Assembly: GCA_037389465.1 (NCBI GenBank)
Contig: JAZARR010000230.1
Span: 6,048,007-6,112,006, forward strand
Reading direction: 5' to 3'
Origin: Baylisascaris procyonis
Taxonomy: Eukaryota > Nematoda > Chromadorea > Rhabditida > Ascarididae
Length of the DNA: 64,000 nucleotides
Shown: piece after piece, positions 25,233-38,673 of the stretch
How positions within the stretch are numbered: the first letter of the stretch is position 1
How the letters are laid out: each line of letters begins with the position of its first letter
Translations under genes and position numbers: made by a program
Notes under the pieces: model-generated
Databases searched by the model: none
Told to the model about the DNA's origin: nothing
Seen by the model: the letters and a program-made list of their open reading frames with translations, nothing else

Positions 25233-25720
25233 TCACAACAATGAAAGACGACACAGAACTTTCTCATAACTTTGTAGTGATATGTGTTTTCTTTCACACG
25301 AAACGTGAGCCGAAATCATCGTTTTCTTCTTGCTGGAATTTGTTTCATAATTTATACGCGATGAAGTGACAGTCTGCGGCACTCCAATTCCACCATGACC
25401 TGATTCAGAGGCTTTATTCTCCAAGAATGTCTAGATTTCTCTCGCAACGGTGCAATCAGTTAGTAGATTCGCTAACGCCATATGTGATAAGCTTTTTTGG
25501 TAATGAACACGGTTAGCACTGTTGTATCCCTTTAGAGCGTCCCACCGAACGGCGTATCAGAGATTTCTTTTTGAGAATCGCAATATTTCATCATCCACAA
25601 TTGTCGTTGTCACAAAGTAATTCACTCTAAAAGTGTGTTGCAGTAAAGGTGGATGTGGTTTGGTCATTGCACATATTTGTTGATAAGAGCAAGTTCTAAA
25701 AGGTTTTGAAACTGCTGCGA
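25233..25720 (-). pseudogene. Decayed ORF with two in-frame stops, unidentified
   Basis: One minus-strand frame stays protein-like for about 160 codons, broken only by a TGA near 25562 and a TAG near 25434. Segments include VDDEILRFSKRN, YAVRWDALKGYNSANRVHYQ and SHMALANLLTDCTVARE. Further protein-like sequence with stops continues in another frame to about 24830. This looks like an old gene or transposon ORF, but no diagnostic motif was found. Confidence 0.4.
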
Positions 25721-27102
25721 ACAGTTTTATTGGTTTGTGGTTTGCAGGATGATGTTTTCCTTTTTGACTTGTTGTTCAGAAGACAGAACCTTAGGAGAAG
25801 AGTTGGAGTCCGCGACGATGTAAGTGCTAAACGTTTATTCCTAAGTGGTGGATAGCTTTGTGCGTCCGCAGCTACTCTTCCTCCACCTCCCGAACAAACT
25901 GAGAGCGAAGCCATCTATAACTATAACTGTGCCAATTTTGTTGTTTTGTGTAAACGAACGTATTAAAATCATTGCGTTTACAGTGCTCTAATTCTTTTAA
26001 CACCGAATACACTATTGCGATGGAGAATTGCAAACGCGCTAGGAATGCCCGTATGGTTTGAATGCATTTATGAGTGTAATGAACCCACGATAGAGTATAA
26101 ATAAATCAAATGAAAAAATAGACTAGCAGTAGAAGTGTTCTGCACCGAGCACGAATTCGGCAACTTCTGAGGTCTTAAGGAACATTTTACTCAACATAAA
26201 TGGACAATTTGGAAAGATAAACACTTTCACATTCAAAAGAGTTCCGCCCTCTGGATATTGTGAATACTTCAGCAAATCGATAAAAGCAGAGATCTAGATT
26301 TGGAGATCCGTTTTACTGCAAGTAGAACGGTGTTTCAGCAACCAGCGTTTGCATCGTCTTCCGTTATCGCTTTTAAAAAGAGCAAATTATCGAGCCATAT
26401 TCGCTAATTACTTTCACCGAAGCGACCGATTTGAGCGGGTCATTTGAAGAGATTCAAAAACTCATTTGATGTAACATCCTAAGGAAACCGTGCTTTAATC
26501 AAAGTGAGAGGATTTTTAAATTTCACGCACCTGCCACTTCGGACAAATGGTTCAATTATTTTTTAAGTTCGGAAGTGAAGGGAAGTTTCATGAACATCGA
26601 ATAAGTAGCTCCGCTTAAATAGACGACGATAAAATATATGCAAGTAAATCGTCAGTAAAAATGATTAAAAGCTTATTTGAGGATATGAAAGGAAGATTTG
26701 TTGCGTTATGGGTATTGCGCTAGAGTAACTTGTTTTATGTGATAGTTGCTGCAGATGCGGGTGGCTTTAAAAGTAAACAACCGAAACCAGAAAAAAAGAG
26801 CCAAGACCGATATACCACACCTAAACCTGAAGGTAAGCAAGCAGGCAATTGATACGACCATATACCACTGGCCAATATTAGTAATGTTTTTCAATGAAAT
26901 GTTTGAAGTGCAAATAATCACATCGTTACGAATTATTAAACAGTGAGTAGAACATGTTTGGAAGCGATTGCTATAGCGTCAGTTAGTTTTTTATACACGA
27001 AAAGTTTTTTTGGTAAACTTAGAGGGATATTAGAGGCAACGCATCATTAAGTGAGAATGGTGCTTCATTTGTGATAAAAAATTTCATAAACAGATCGCAT
27101 TA

Positions 27103-28200
27103 CCAAGCACCTTCCTCATCGGGGTATGTGCTCGGGAATACTCTGTGATTTTTTGCCGTTTTACATCCTTTTAGAGAAAAACTATGCAAGATCTACGAGA
27201 ATGCATCCGCAATCCAAGACAACAGACTCTCACTTGTAGAGCTCGAATCAGTAGCAACGCCTCGATATCACCGCAAGCTACATCTGATTTGGATCAGCGG
27301 CAGACCAACACTTACAAGCATCACCCTCGACCCTTTACCATCAAAATGTCACCAAGGACGATATACATGTAATTCAAAAATCCACCAGTTCTACCTATCA
27401 AATGCCGTCAAAAGGCGTTTAGGCGTAGTTCAAAGAATCCATCATTCTAGTGCTCAAATCCCTTCGGAAACTACCAACAAATAGGTCAAAAATTCATCGT
27501 ATTAAGAGAATTCCCGAGCGTCCCCCAAAGACTATCCACACATATGTCAACTCACACTGCCAACTCCCTTGCGCCCTCCAAAGACTGTCCATATGTAGGT
27601 TAAAACCTCATCGCCCTCCCCCTCCCCCCCCTTCCAGCGCCTAAATGAATGCTGCCAAAGAGTATTGAACGTGCCTATTGAATAACCCTCTATGTTAGTA
27701 TCTACGGGTAGATCAAATACTCTACTGCAGTCACCTCGCACTCCAAAATTCATTGCTGTCTACAATTGAAGACGTGTAGGTCAAACTTTCGCTGCCCTCC
27801 CCATGATAACCGAGTGACAGCTCCCGCATTGCCTCAACAAACTGCGAAGAAATTCGGCCTGCCTTATGCAGAAAAAAAACAAGTTACACTGCAACCGGCT
27901 ACCACACTGCTTGACAAGCTAACCTGAGGCCGCTCAAGCTAACCAGAGGTGCCTCCGGCCGCAATCCTCAGCGGTCCGTAGTGCTGCAGACACGCCAGTG
28001 CGATCTTTAAAGGACTGACTCGGACACCCTTAGTCACTAGACGCGACGACCGTCTACTGCTTCCACCGGCCTCATTCAGTGTGAACACGACACGGGCAAA
28101 CCTTTAACCAACGCCACTCTCGATTCAGCTACCTCGACTTGAAATCAGCCTCACACTTCCCTCAGAAAGTCATCAATAAAATTCTCAGTTAAAATATCGA
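27103..28200. repeat. GC-richer inner end of right arm
   Basis: Mirror of 20900-22286, with the same degenerate repeats but lacking the 305-bp segment. It ends abruptly at CCAAGCAC, next to unique spacer DNA. Confidence 0.6.
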
Positions 28201-30487
28201 GAGTGGCGAAACACGAGGCATTACAGCAATCATACCAGAAATCAACAGGTGAAACAACACGATGCAGCAGCAACAGCAACAACAACCACGAAGAAAATCA
28301 TAAAAGAACACAAAATGCAAGAATATATGCCTCATATACAATTGCAAAATATAGAAATATAAAGCGGGAAAAGATCATAATTCCGCTCTCTGTATACTCA
28401 ATAGCCTCGTAGCACTCGGATAAGACCATCCAAGCCGCTTCTTTCGCCCCATTTCAAATTCTACCAGCTAGTCGTTATCCCTGCCAATCTGAAAACACCC
28501 GATTAATACCACACGGAAAGCACTTGAGAGCCCATTGAACGATGAGGTCGCAGGATGAAATGCTTCGAAAAACAAATGAAAAGCATGTGTGAATGACAAT
28601 CCGCAATACATGTGGTAGTAATTCGGCATATGCAAATGCTTACTCATTTCACCCTCGGCGAAATCGGTAAAGTTCGACCATTAACTACATCGCTTTATTC
28701 GCAACATCTAAATTTCCGCATTACAAACTTAGAGATGTGCCGCGTATTATTTTCTAGATGAAATGGAACATAAAAGATGAAAAAGAACGCAACTCTGCAA
28801 AAGAATGTAGTCTGAAAAGGTTGTTTTCATCCCATTGCTATAAAAAAAAAATTATAAGACATCTTTTTAGCACCGTTCAGAACGGCTTTCTTCAACTCTT
28901 CTACCTCGAACGATGAACAACCTCCTCCCTCGTGTAAGGGGCGACATATTTTAGAAGGATTTAAAAAATTCTCACTTGCACTAATGACGTTTGTTTGGTA
29001 ACCAAAACTGCCACTAACGAAGCGTCTGGCGCCTGCAAAAAAAGGTATTTGAATGATGGAAATTTCGTTCACCACAACAGAAATCGTTTAAACTGTCTTA
29101 ACTCGAACAACTGAAATTTATTGCACAGTGGAACTTAGTGACAGCCGACGAAGCAGAAAATACCTTGTTTGAAATATCTTCAGCATTGAAACGAACAAAA
29201 CAAGGCCATTCACTACAGTCGATAAGCGCACCTTATATAGAATTAAACAGGGCCCTCAAAAAATGTCCTAACTGCTAATCAAAACGATAGAATTAAAAAC
29301 ACAACAGCTCTCTCCCTCTTAGGTTTATTTTGTGACGAGTGAGAAAATAGTTGGAATATTAACGATATACTTTCCACGCATATCTAGTACATTGCTATGA
29401 GAAAGACAACTACAGATTGAAAAAAAAATCACAGGTCAAGGATCAACGTTCAAATATAAATTCTCTCAATCGCCTTATTCATTGAACTCTGCTCATCGTA
29501 TGTAAAGTAGATTTTTTACGAGAAATGTAATCGAAAAAAGCGTTTAACCTGAAAAAAATATGTTTTGTAAATATCCGCTAATTGAAAATATGCTTCATTC
29601 AGGCAAATGTGTTATCAAAAGTGTTCATTATTTTAACAAAATTTATTATCTATTTTTTAAATGAAAGTTTCTAACTTTGATTAAATTTCACGACCGACTT
29701 CACATATGAAACTTATGTTCTCAGCTAAGAGCAAATTTCATGAAAGAAGCAATCAGTAAACTCTCAATAATACGAATTAAGATCACACCTCTTTCCATCG
29801 ATGTCCATTCGCTTTGTCATTTTCCACAGCCTTCTTAGCACTGCTACCTTCTTATTCAGGCATTCATCGCTTCAACAATAGAGAATTCGCTACTCTGAAA
29901 TCTTGTGAGATATTTTATTTTGCATTCCAGATAGAAAAAAAATCATATATTCTGAAGTGTTCGAAGTGAGTTCGAAATGATGGACTACTGTGAGCACGTC
30001 TCTTAGCACAAAACAACGATCGCGCTCTTGAACTCCGCCTTCAAAACGACAAAGAATAAATGAGCTTAGAGCTAAGTCTCTATTGCTTTGATTTCATCTA
30101 TATTTTTTGCAATCGAAATTCGATGTGATCGTTTTCGAGAGAAACATTTGCACTACAATAAACTTTTCATCATGTGATCACCAAATAAAAGTGAACTCGA
30201 ACATCAGAGCATAATATAAACGAAGCTGTTAACTAGTAGTTCCAAGCAAACTGAATCGTAGTTAGACCAACTTTAAAACTTCAAAGCTCGCTTTGCTAAT
30301 GAGAAACTTGCTCGCCTAATAATGACAACTTGCGGAATGACTGACTAACCGCAAATAGAATAGCATTTCCTTTCAGCGAAAAAAGTTTCTGCCTAATAAA
30401 ACACCGCCAGAGTTAAGCTCCGCAAATTTTCTTACCAAATCCATTACTCTTCTATCACTTTATAAACCACAGAATGATAGAACTTTC

Positions 30488-30546
30488 ATAAGGCACGATG
30501 TAAATAGTGAACTAGTTCTAGGTTCACTATTTACATCGTGCCTTAT
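30488..30546. repeat. Perfect 25-bp inverted repeat with 9-nt loop (right arm)
   Basis: Same hairpin as 18547-18605, with stems 30488-30512 and 30522-30546. The only difference between the copies is one base in the loop. Confidence 0.95.
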
Positions 30547-31649
30547 CAAAGTAAATAGATGTAAATAGACTAATATAAAGCTCCGACAATAAGTCCCCAT
30601 AAAGCAGAGAGGATGCAATGACAACTTACTCTGGCAAGGGAAATTTTCGGTAAAAATTATATCGCTGGCTGGCTTATCAATGCCTTCTATTCAAGAAAAT
30701 TACTTTTTCTACTCCGCTGATCATATATCATGGAAGTGATGAAGAAAAAGCTATCTTTGACAACGAACGACAAAATATGAACGGAATATGCAACAATAAT
30801 CAAAAACTAACCATTTAAAAAATGAGTTCACGCATTTCTGATGCTTGATAATGGAGACCGCTTCTCGCAGTTTTTTTCCATAATCGTGCGAGCACAGTTA
30901 CCCGAAATCGACGAACAATTTCACTGAAATAAAATAGTTTCTCAATTATGCATTTTGAATTATGCGTCATATAGTCTCAATGTGTATACCTTCTGCTGCT
31001 TATATCAATTACTACAGAATGAGTCATATATGTTTTTTTGCAAAAATTAAAACTACTCGGCCACCACAAAAATCAAGTGGGATGTCCCTTCACTCTTTCC
31101 TCTATATGCTTCACTTACTATAAATCCGAAAATCGACCAGATCTCGTGGATCCCTCCTCTAGTACCGGGCAGCAAAGGAACATACGATATTGGTCGACGA
31201 AATGTTCTTCTTAACCGGCATTTCCTTTGGAAAAAAACCCTTCCCTGACGTATTTTTGAATCGAATGGAAAAAATTCCCAAAATTAAACCGAAGATAGTA
31301 AAGATTTAATTCGACCAGATAAAATAAAAACATTTTTCTCTGCCGCATTCATCCTAAGAGTAATTTAGCAATCAAAAGTTTGTTGAATGATTCGCTTGGA
31401 AAATATCCCACTACATTCAACCGATTGACCAAAGTACTTCCTGTTCATAAAAACATCAGAAAGTTTTCAGACTTAAAAAGCTTCTTCTTTTCCTAACACC
31501 CAGATCTAAACAAAAATTTCAAGGCATTCAAAATGAAATAAGAACTTTGATATTTTAGCCTACCCCAACATGGAGATATATTAAACGGTTCAAGGTAGAA
31601 ACAAGTTCCTCACCGCTATTTCTCGGCTCCCTCTCTCTCCCCCCTCCCA

Positions 31650-33920
31650 GATCCTTAAAAAGGTTTGACAGATATAAAGAAAACGTTGAACGTTGAAATT
31701 TGCCCAATTCAACTACATACGCACACTAAATCGCGCTTGCCGGAGATATTGGCACTCTTGTAATGCTGACGTGAAAATGAATTACTGATGAATCCCGCAC
31801 CTCTCACACACACTTCACCGTGATGACGCAACGGAAGTACAAAGGAATCACCAATCGTGCAAAGCGAAGGAACTCTTCGAAACTCATTAAGTAATGGAAT
31901 GCAGGTTTTGCAATATGTCAGTCAGAATTTGCGCAACAACAGTGGCATGCAATGGAAGAAATAAATGAAGTATGTATTGTGATGCATGAAAAATGAGCAA
32001 TATCAATGAAAGAGGAAACGAAAACAGTCTGCAGTGATGGTTGTTGGTAATGCTAAACAGATCTCTAATGCATTTATTCGGCTTTAATTTACTCTAACTA
32101 CGCATCGAACATCTTATTGAGACGCATCCATGCTCGATAAGTTTGTGGCACAATGAAAATTTATGTTATGCGTGAGAATATTTTAGGCTTGAAATTGCAA
32201 TATTTCACTCCTAATTTAGCCTAGAAAAATTCAATGCGAGCAATTATGAATCCGAAGCTCCAGGGCGATTAATAACAACGTACTCACCCCCTCCTACCTA
32301 CTCATCAACATTGTGTGTTGAGATTTTATTTGCATTTATGATTTATACACGTATCTGTTGCGGGAATGATTCAGAATGAATGTGGAAATGGCATAATAGC
32401 CTCATAATGCAATCACTCAGAACCATCTACGGTTTAAGACTCCCCACTTGCGCCGTATTTTCTTTTTTTTTACACGGTGGAATGACAAATCACATTTCAA
32501 AGGATACAGCTGTAAATCTTTACACCTTAATATAGACTATTCCTTGGGAGGACACCTGTAGAGCACAACACAACCTACTGGCCACCATTAAGGAGCTGGC
32601 ATTGTCGCCCAATGACTCCTTTTCGACACCTCAACGGGGTCACTGACCCTCAGTAGAGTGATGGCACGCCCTTAATGACTCATATTCATCAACACAGTGG
32701 AGTCATTATAGGCAACCGTTAAAGAGTTGGCGTCACGCCCAACGACTCTCTTCAACGGTGAAATGGAGTCTCTACAGGTAACCGCTAAGGAGCTGGCATC
32801 TCCGCCCAATGACTCCTTTTCAGCGGCTTTTGGGATAAAATAATATTGTTGGAGCCCAGCCATCGCAGGGCTTCAACAATTTATCAGATTGCCGAAAATT
32901 ATCATACAGAATTTGCATCGGCAAAAGACAAACTAATTAGGAAGCTGTCTCATTATAGCTATAGGGTGTAAAGAAATTTACAGCCGCATCTCAATAGAAA
33001 TAAATGCAGCAATGTACACAAAACAGAAAAAAAGAAAATAAGGCGAACATAAATCCCCCGACGCAATGGTTCACTGAATAATCGCAGAAATTTTGCGACG
33101 TGTAATGCAAAGTAAAGTGTCAACTTCATTGAGCTACTATGAGATTCAACTTTATAATTGGTTGGACTGTGCTTTTTCTAGACTAATTTGTAGATGAAAT
33201 GTTGCAATTTCAATCCCCAAATATCCTTGCCCATGATATGAATGTTATTGCGCCACAAATTTATCGATCACTGGGCTGCTACGAATTTTTTTTTCTGGAG
33301 AGGGATTTTGTTCTTTTATGCTCCGATCATAGCAACACTATTTTCAGAAAAGTAATGGCACCTCTCTTTACCAGGTTCAAAAATAATTTCAATAAACTTT
33401 TTCAATCGTAGCGAACAACGTCGTCGAATAATCTTTCTCACAAAAGTTTGTTCGTTCTTCTTGAACGAGATATTCGGCAAGTCAACTAGAGCAAAATAAA
33501 ACTAAAGAATCGCATTACAAATCTGTTTAACATCACAAACAACCATCCACTGCGGATATTTTTTTTTTTGCTTCCTGTATATTTCTACTGTGCACTTGCA
33601 ATCATATCACAATGCACACTTCATTACCTCAACAATGTCAGGCCACTGAAGCTGCGCAAAATGTGATTGAACATGTTACAAGACCTGCATCTCTATTAAT
33701 AAATGAGTGCCAAAAGGTTCCTCTCCGTTGCACGATTGATGCACCTCTGCGTTCGAACAGCGTCGTAACAGGGAAGCATATATAAGAGACGAGTCGATCC
33801 ATAGCAATTCGAATTCACCTAAGTAAAGCAAGAATGTCTGTGCTCAGGAAAAGCGATTCGGCGGTGCTCGGATGTAGACGAATTTAGAAGATTTCACACT
33901 CAACATTTTCATTTAGCAAT
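31650..33920. repeat. Older inverted repeat nested in the right arm
   Basis: Mirror copy of 15185-17455, placed by the coordinate sum of about 49105. The region therefore carries four copies of the same roughly 1-kb sub-arm: two diverged from each other, each with a near-identical partner in the other large arm. Confidence 0.78.
32575..32829. repeat. Three spaced hairpin-forming units (right arm)
   Basis: Inverted copy of 16275-16529. The AAGGAG/CTCCTT complementarity is kept in the right-arm copies, and the overlapping 63-codon frame (32672-32863, minus) differs at three residues from the left. Confidence 0.7.
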
Positions 33921-34234
33921 CTGCCAAGACCAATCATGCAATCTTATAGAGATCATTGAGTATCACTGATTTCAGTTGATCATCAATATCGGCATACGAA
34001 TATGGCAGTTAATAAGATTGGCTTCATTTTCGTGACCGTTGAATTGATGATAAAACTTTTCAAATTTCTACGAAATCTCGTAAATTTTTTAAACCAAAAG
34101 AACATCTTTCCGCCTAAAAATAACCATTTGAAAATACCAACTGCAGGGCTAAAAAAACTTGTCATTATCGAGTGCAGAAAAGAAAATCAAACGCCACAAA
34201 TCTCGTCAACGACCCTGTTCATAAGCCGATTTCT

Positions 34235-34713
34235 GTGATTTATATAGGGTAAATGCACTCAACAAACTCTATGAACTCTGTAAGGTTGCAAGATTTTTCA
34301 TGAAGTCTCGGGAGGGATGACGGGGAGAAGACGGATTCTACTTTGGCACAAGAGATCCAATTCACCAAATGTTGATCTCTGTTGTGGAGTCGTTTGCTTC
34401 ATAGGAAGAAATCGAGAGCTTCGAAGACTCGTTCTATCAAGTTCGCGCTCTCGAAGTTGCTAATAAAAATTTTAAGCAACTTATCTTGCGCCACATTTGT
34501 GGGGTCATTCCCAGCGCGCCTCTCCACCCTAATGACTTGGTGACCGCTGGTCACTGCAGCGACCCAATCTTCTATCGTTCGATTCATCGGTCATCAGCTG
34601 CATCTTTCCTCTTTCACCTCCTCCGCGAAGTCCCTCATTGAAACTCTTCTCGTTAGTCCACATTCGTTGGGCAGCTCCATGCTTTCCCGTCCGCGTAGTA
34701 CATCTGCAGGGTT
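34235..34713 (-). pseudogene. Decayed coding-like block, right-arm copy
   Basis: Inverted partner of 14393-14871. The 62-codon middle segment (34399-34587) differs from the left copy by a few residues, and the flanking in-frame stops are shared. Confidence 0.4.
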
Positions 34714-35749
34714 GCGTGGTCACAACGTTTCATATTGTTGTTCATATTTCCGTTCAACGGCACGCCACAACAAATAAGCCATCGACCATAATTATAAACC
34801 ATCAAACTTGTCGCAAAGTCGAAAGGAACTCCAAGGGCAAAGCAGCGGAACCACTCTCCAATCTTCAGTTCGCCATGGCATTTAGATCTCGGTTGCTGCT
34901 TACTCTTCTTCTTCCTCATCCAAAACTTTCTTCCATTCTTTGACAAAGACACAAATATCGACCCACCAAAATAACAATTGTGGAAAGTGTATCCAACTGG
35001 AGCAAAGACCAGTCGTTAACATACGTTACGCTGGCAGACCACATTCCATTCATTTCAATAAAGAAAATGATACAAAATGATGGACGCAATACAAGACAAC
35101 AAATAAATAAACATAAATAACATGCACCTCCTTGGCATTCTAATGTAAATATCAACAATATTCGGCAGCAATAAATAGATTTAATATTGATGATTGAAAC
35201 ACCGAAATAATAATTAAAGTGCTCTTCTTTCTTTCCCCATAAACCTAGCGTTATTTTTCCCTTATTACAAAGTGAAATCCATCATCAATGAAGTGGAACT
35301 TTACTGATTTTTCCCTAATCTCCACGTGAGAATGCAATACAAATAAATATTGAATTGCTTCGGATATAACGAATCGTAAAAAATTGCAAACCTTTGATCT
35401 AGTATAACCCGAACTCTAAACTAGAAAAGAATAAAAACTCTAAAATTAAAAAAAAAAAGTTAAAAAAATGCAGCAGCGTGTCACCTCAGAAACAGCATAT
35501 AGACGACGATACCTCAAACGAGCGCATCGCTCTTCTTGCTTCTGAGGCATTTAATCGATAATTGCGGGTTTGTTCCCGCTTTGTAGATCATAAAACGCTC
35601 CATGCAACTGATAACTCCATTGGGCGTGATAAAACGAAAATAAAGTGAGCGTTCTTTGAAACCGAGATTGCAACTATGTTATATAAGAAAAATATCTGTA
35701 AATAACTTACAGCCTTTAAGTTATTATCCGCATGAAATAACAGAAGACG

Positions 35750-36148
35750 ATGGAAGTATCTTTCGATCATAACAAAGAGGTGGACAGATTTCCGGTCGGG
35801 TGGCAGTGCCTAAGGCCGGCTACTGACCGATCGGCCACTGACCACAGGAAAATCAACAATGTCAATCTATGTATCGCATATATTTCAACCCTACAATTTA
35901 TATCAATTGCACGTCATATAAGAAATTCATCTTATAGAAAATTTCTTGTTTTGTTTCAAATTATTTTAGATTCTAATAGAGTTTTTAGTGCTCTTTCAAA
36001 TATGTCTAGTCATTATTCCCAAATTTTTTTCCATTATACACTTCTAGCGATAATAATCGAACCATTTATGAAAAATCATTTCAATACATTAATAGAAATT
36101 ATTCTATCGATTGCTTATTCAATTGTAAACGAAAACGATGGATGCTAA
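35750..36148 (+). other. 132-codon frame, right-arm partner
   Basis: Right-arm copy of the frame at 12959-13357, with the companion 83-codon frame at 36173-36424. Neither has a recognisable domain. Confidence 0.25.
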
Positions 36149-36675
36149 ATTTGCATATTATTAGTGGGCTAATTGTCGTCTCGATACGAAACGATATATT
36201 CAATTGAATTTCTTCAATCGGTTAAAATGATATTTTCTAGTTGCGTTTTGTGTGGTCGTATCAATAGAGTGATTGTGATTGAAAGTGGAGAGCAAACTAT
36301 GATGATGGCGATTGATTCTATTGGTTATATGATAACTGACAGTCTTAATGAGGCTGAAAGTTGTCGAACCGGAAATTGGCAAAGAGCAATCGATTCACCG
36401 GTAAGCGAAAATATTGTCCTTTAAATGGATCACGATATTCACCGTCAACAGCATTAAATGACTGCTTAGTAAAAAAAAATTAATTTGAATATTACAGGTT
36501 AATTTGGCAGTTGGATCGACTGGGAAGGTGATGAGACGAGCATAGGAGGTGGGAGGGCAGGGGGAAGTGAGAGGGGGAGGGAGGTACGAGTATTTTGTGC
36601 TCTTCGCATTCTTGATCTCATCCCTACTGGAGACCTCATAGTTGCTAATCCGATTGATCTCTGCTTTAAAAATGT

Positions 36676-38670
36676 TATTGACGATCAAATATTTTCTTTA
36701 CATCGTCGATGTACATCTTTAAGCGTCTACGATACATTCTCCAAGTTAGCATCGGAAAGGGTTTCGAGTCATTGAAACATTTATTTACACGAACAAAACT
36801 GCTCGCAATCTTTTGTTGCTTACTTGGCTAGCATCGGAATTGTTTCCAAATGTTAGTGCTTCCGGGCATAGTCATCACACACACACGAATTACTCGCAAA
36901 CCAACAAAATGGAATGCGTTTCAGGTTATCCACGAGTTAAGTGTAAACTGAATATAAACCGTTAAAGGGCAAGATATAATAAACAAATTCGGGAGGGATA
37001 AGCAAAGCTAGTCCATCTCATTCCAGAAAGTCAGTGGGGCTAGACTATTCAAGCACGAATAGTCTGAGAACATGTTATTATTTTTGGAAGCAAATTCTCA
37101 GAAGGCAACTTCCGCCCTGGTTATAGCCTGATGGCACATTTATCGAAACATATATTTGGCAAAGGTCAGGCGAGCAAATTTTGCGAAAGGGGCACATTAT
37201 CATATACGATTCATTACGTTGGCTCACGAATATGGTTGGCTAAAACTCTTATTTTTCTCGACTTATATGAAGATTCTGCAGCGAAATTTTTATAAGTCTA
37301 AATTCTCGTCAGTTTCATAAAACAATATCTTAGGGAATGCATCACTACGACACTTCACAATCCCGTTCAGCAAGGAATGAAACCGCTCAAGTATATTTCA
37401 AAGTTGATGACCCAACACTAATTGCAATATTATTCAGTAGGATATCTTGAAACATCGAACACACACACCCCTTTTTTAAACGTTTCACAAGATAACTGCC
37501 CCTCCTCCCCCCTCCCTTCCTTTTCCTTTCAATATATCCCTATCCATTGAGCGATTCAGGAAAGAACTTATTTTTGCACACCCGAGAACTCATACACTCT
37601 CGCTGCTTATTTTACCAAATTTTGAATATATTTTCCTCAATAATATAATTGCCGCCGTAATAGGCTGTTATCCTCCATCATCATCGTCTCCATTGAATCT
37701 TGGGAGAGCCATAAACCCTCCAGATTTTATTCAATATGCTTAGGTAGTCTTGAATATTTATGAGAAATATTATTGATAGGTTGTAATTGTTTAATTTCTT
37801 CTCTCTCAAATCGGAGCCTTTTGCGTCGATTAGATTCTTCTTTAAGCACATAATAAAAAATTTGTTTGCAAACGCATTGCGATCCACAACTATGTACGTC
37901 TTTTCCACCTTTCTTCCTATAATATAATTCATCGGTTTTTTGATATTTTATCCTGAATTTGAGAGGAATTTTGCCTTTTGCAAAAGACATCTTTTCCAAA
38001 TGCTTTCTCCTAATGTTTTTAAATATCATATCCAAATAACAAACATCATATCCTAAGTTCTTCGGCCTCAATATTTCTGCAGTTATAAAAAGTTTTATCG
38101 ATGGCACATAAAGCAATCGGTGTAGCATGGAATGTGGATTCATTAGGAAATCAAATAAAGCGGCCCATACTAATATAAAGTCGAATAAGGGAACAGGCTA
38201 CCGTCATTTATGCTGCCAAATGAACATGGGCTGGGCTCAACGTTTCGAGGAGAGGCAGTTTGTAGAGCTCCAGAACACCCGACCGAATCCCATTGGAATC
38301 AAACGCCACCTACGCGATCCAAAAATTCGCCAGAATGGCGCTCGTCTAGAAAATATGCGTGGCTAGCTGAGTTCGAAAGAGCATTCAATCGATGCAGCAA
38401 TTTTCAAATCGAGTCCCGTTCAAGCCATCCAAATATGGTGATAACCTCCGGCCCCTCTCTACAAATATTGTCTAGGTGGGTGGTTGTTTGAATGGGAAAA
38501 TTATTCAAAAATAACGATGACGAAATGTGCTTGTTTGCAAAGGTCATCGTGGTAGGTTGCTCAATTGCTGAAGCGAAGAAGATAAGAAGGGAATTTTAAT
38601 GCTCGTTGACGTCCTTGTCGAAACCGTTCATCCTCAAGGGATTTCCATTAGTTGCACAAAAATGCCTTTT
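36676..38670. other. Non-coding right flank of the large inverted repeat
   Basis: AT-rich. It has a 138-codon minus-strand frame (37727-38143, Lys/Arg-rich) and overlapping plus-strand frames at 38127-38491 with no recognisable domain. These could belong to the retroelement relic next door but cannot be assigned. Confidence 0.4.
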
Positions 38671-38673
38671 TAC

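Larger units (their letters stand above)
22287..27102. other. Unique 4.8-kb spacer between the arms
   Basis: Not duplicated within the window. It contains a GT-rich tract (about 22860-22930), a possible short exon and decayed minus-strand coding-like stretches (listed separately). If the arms recombine, this segment would invert. Confidence 0.8.
27103..36675 (-). repeat. Right arm of the large inverted repeat (about 9.57 kb)
   Basis: Inverted partner of 12432-22286. It is shorter mainly because it lacks about 305 bp present at 21275-21579 of the left arm; the right-arm junction is at about 27813-27815, with a 2-base CA microhomology. Upstream of that indel, matched coordinates sum to about 49105 across the arm, so synteny is unbroken. 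Alternatives are a true inverted segmental duplication, a composite foldback-type element, or two haplotypes wrongly joined head to head. Confidence 0.97.

Noticed and set aside
12432..36675. Polinton/Maverick or other autonomous DNA transposon with giant terminal inverted repeats
   Set aside because: No DNA polymerase B, integrase, ATPase or capsid-like frame is present, and no target-site duplication was found.
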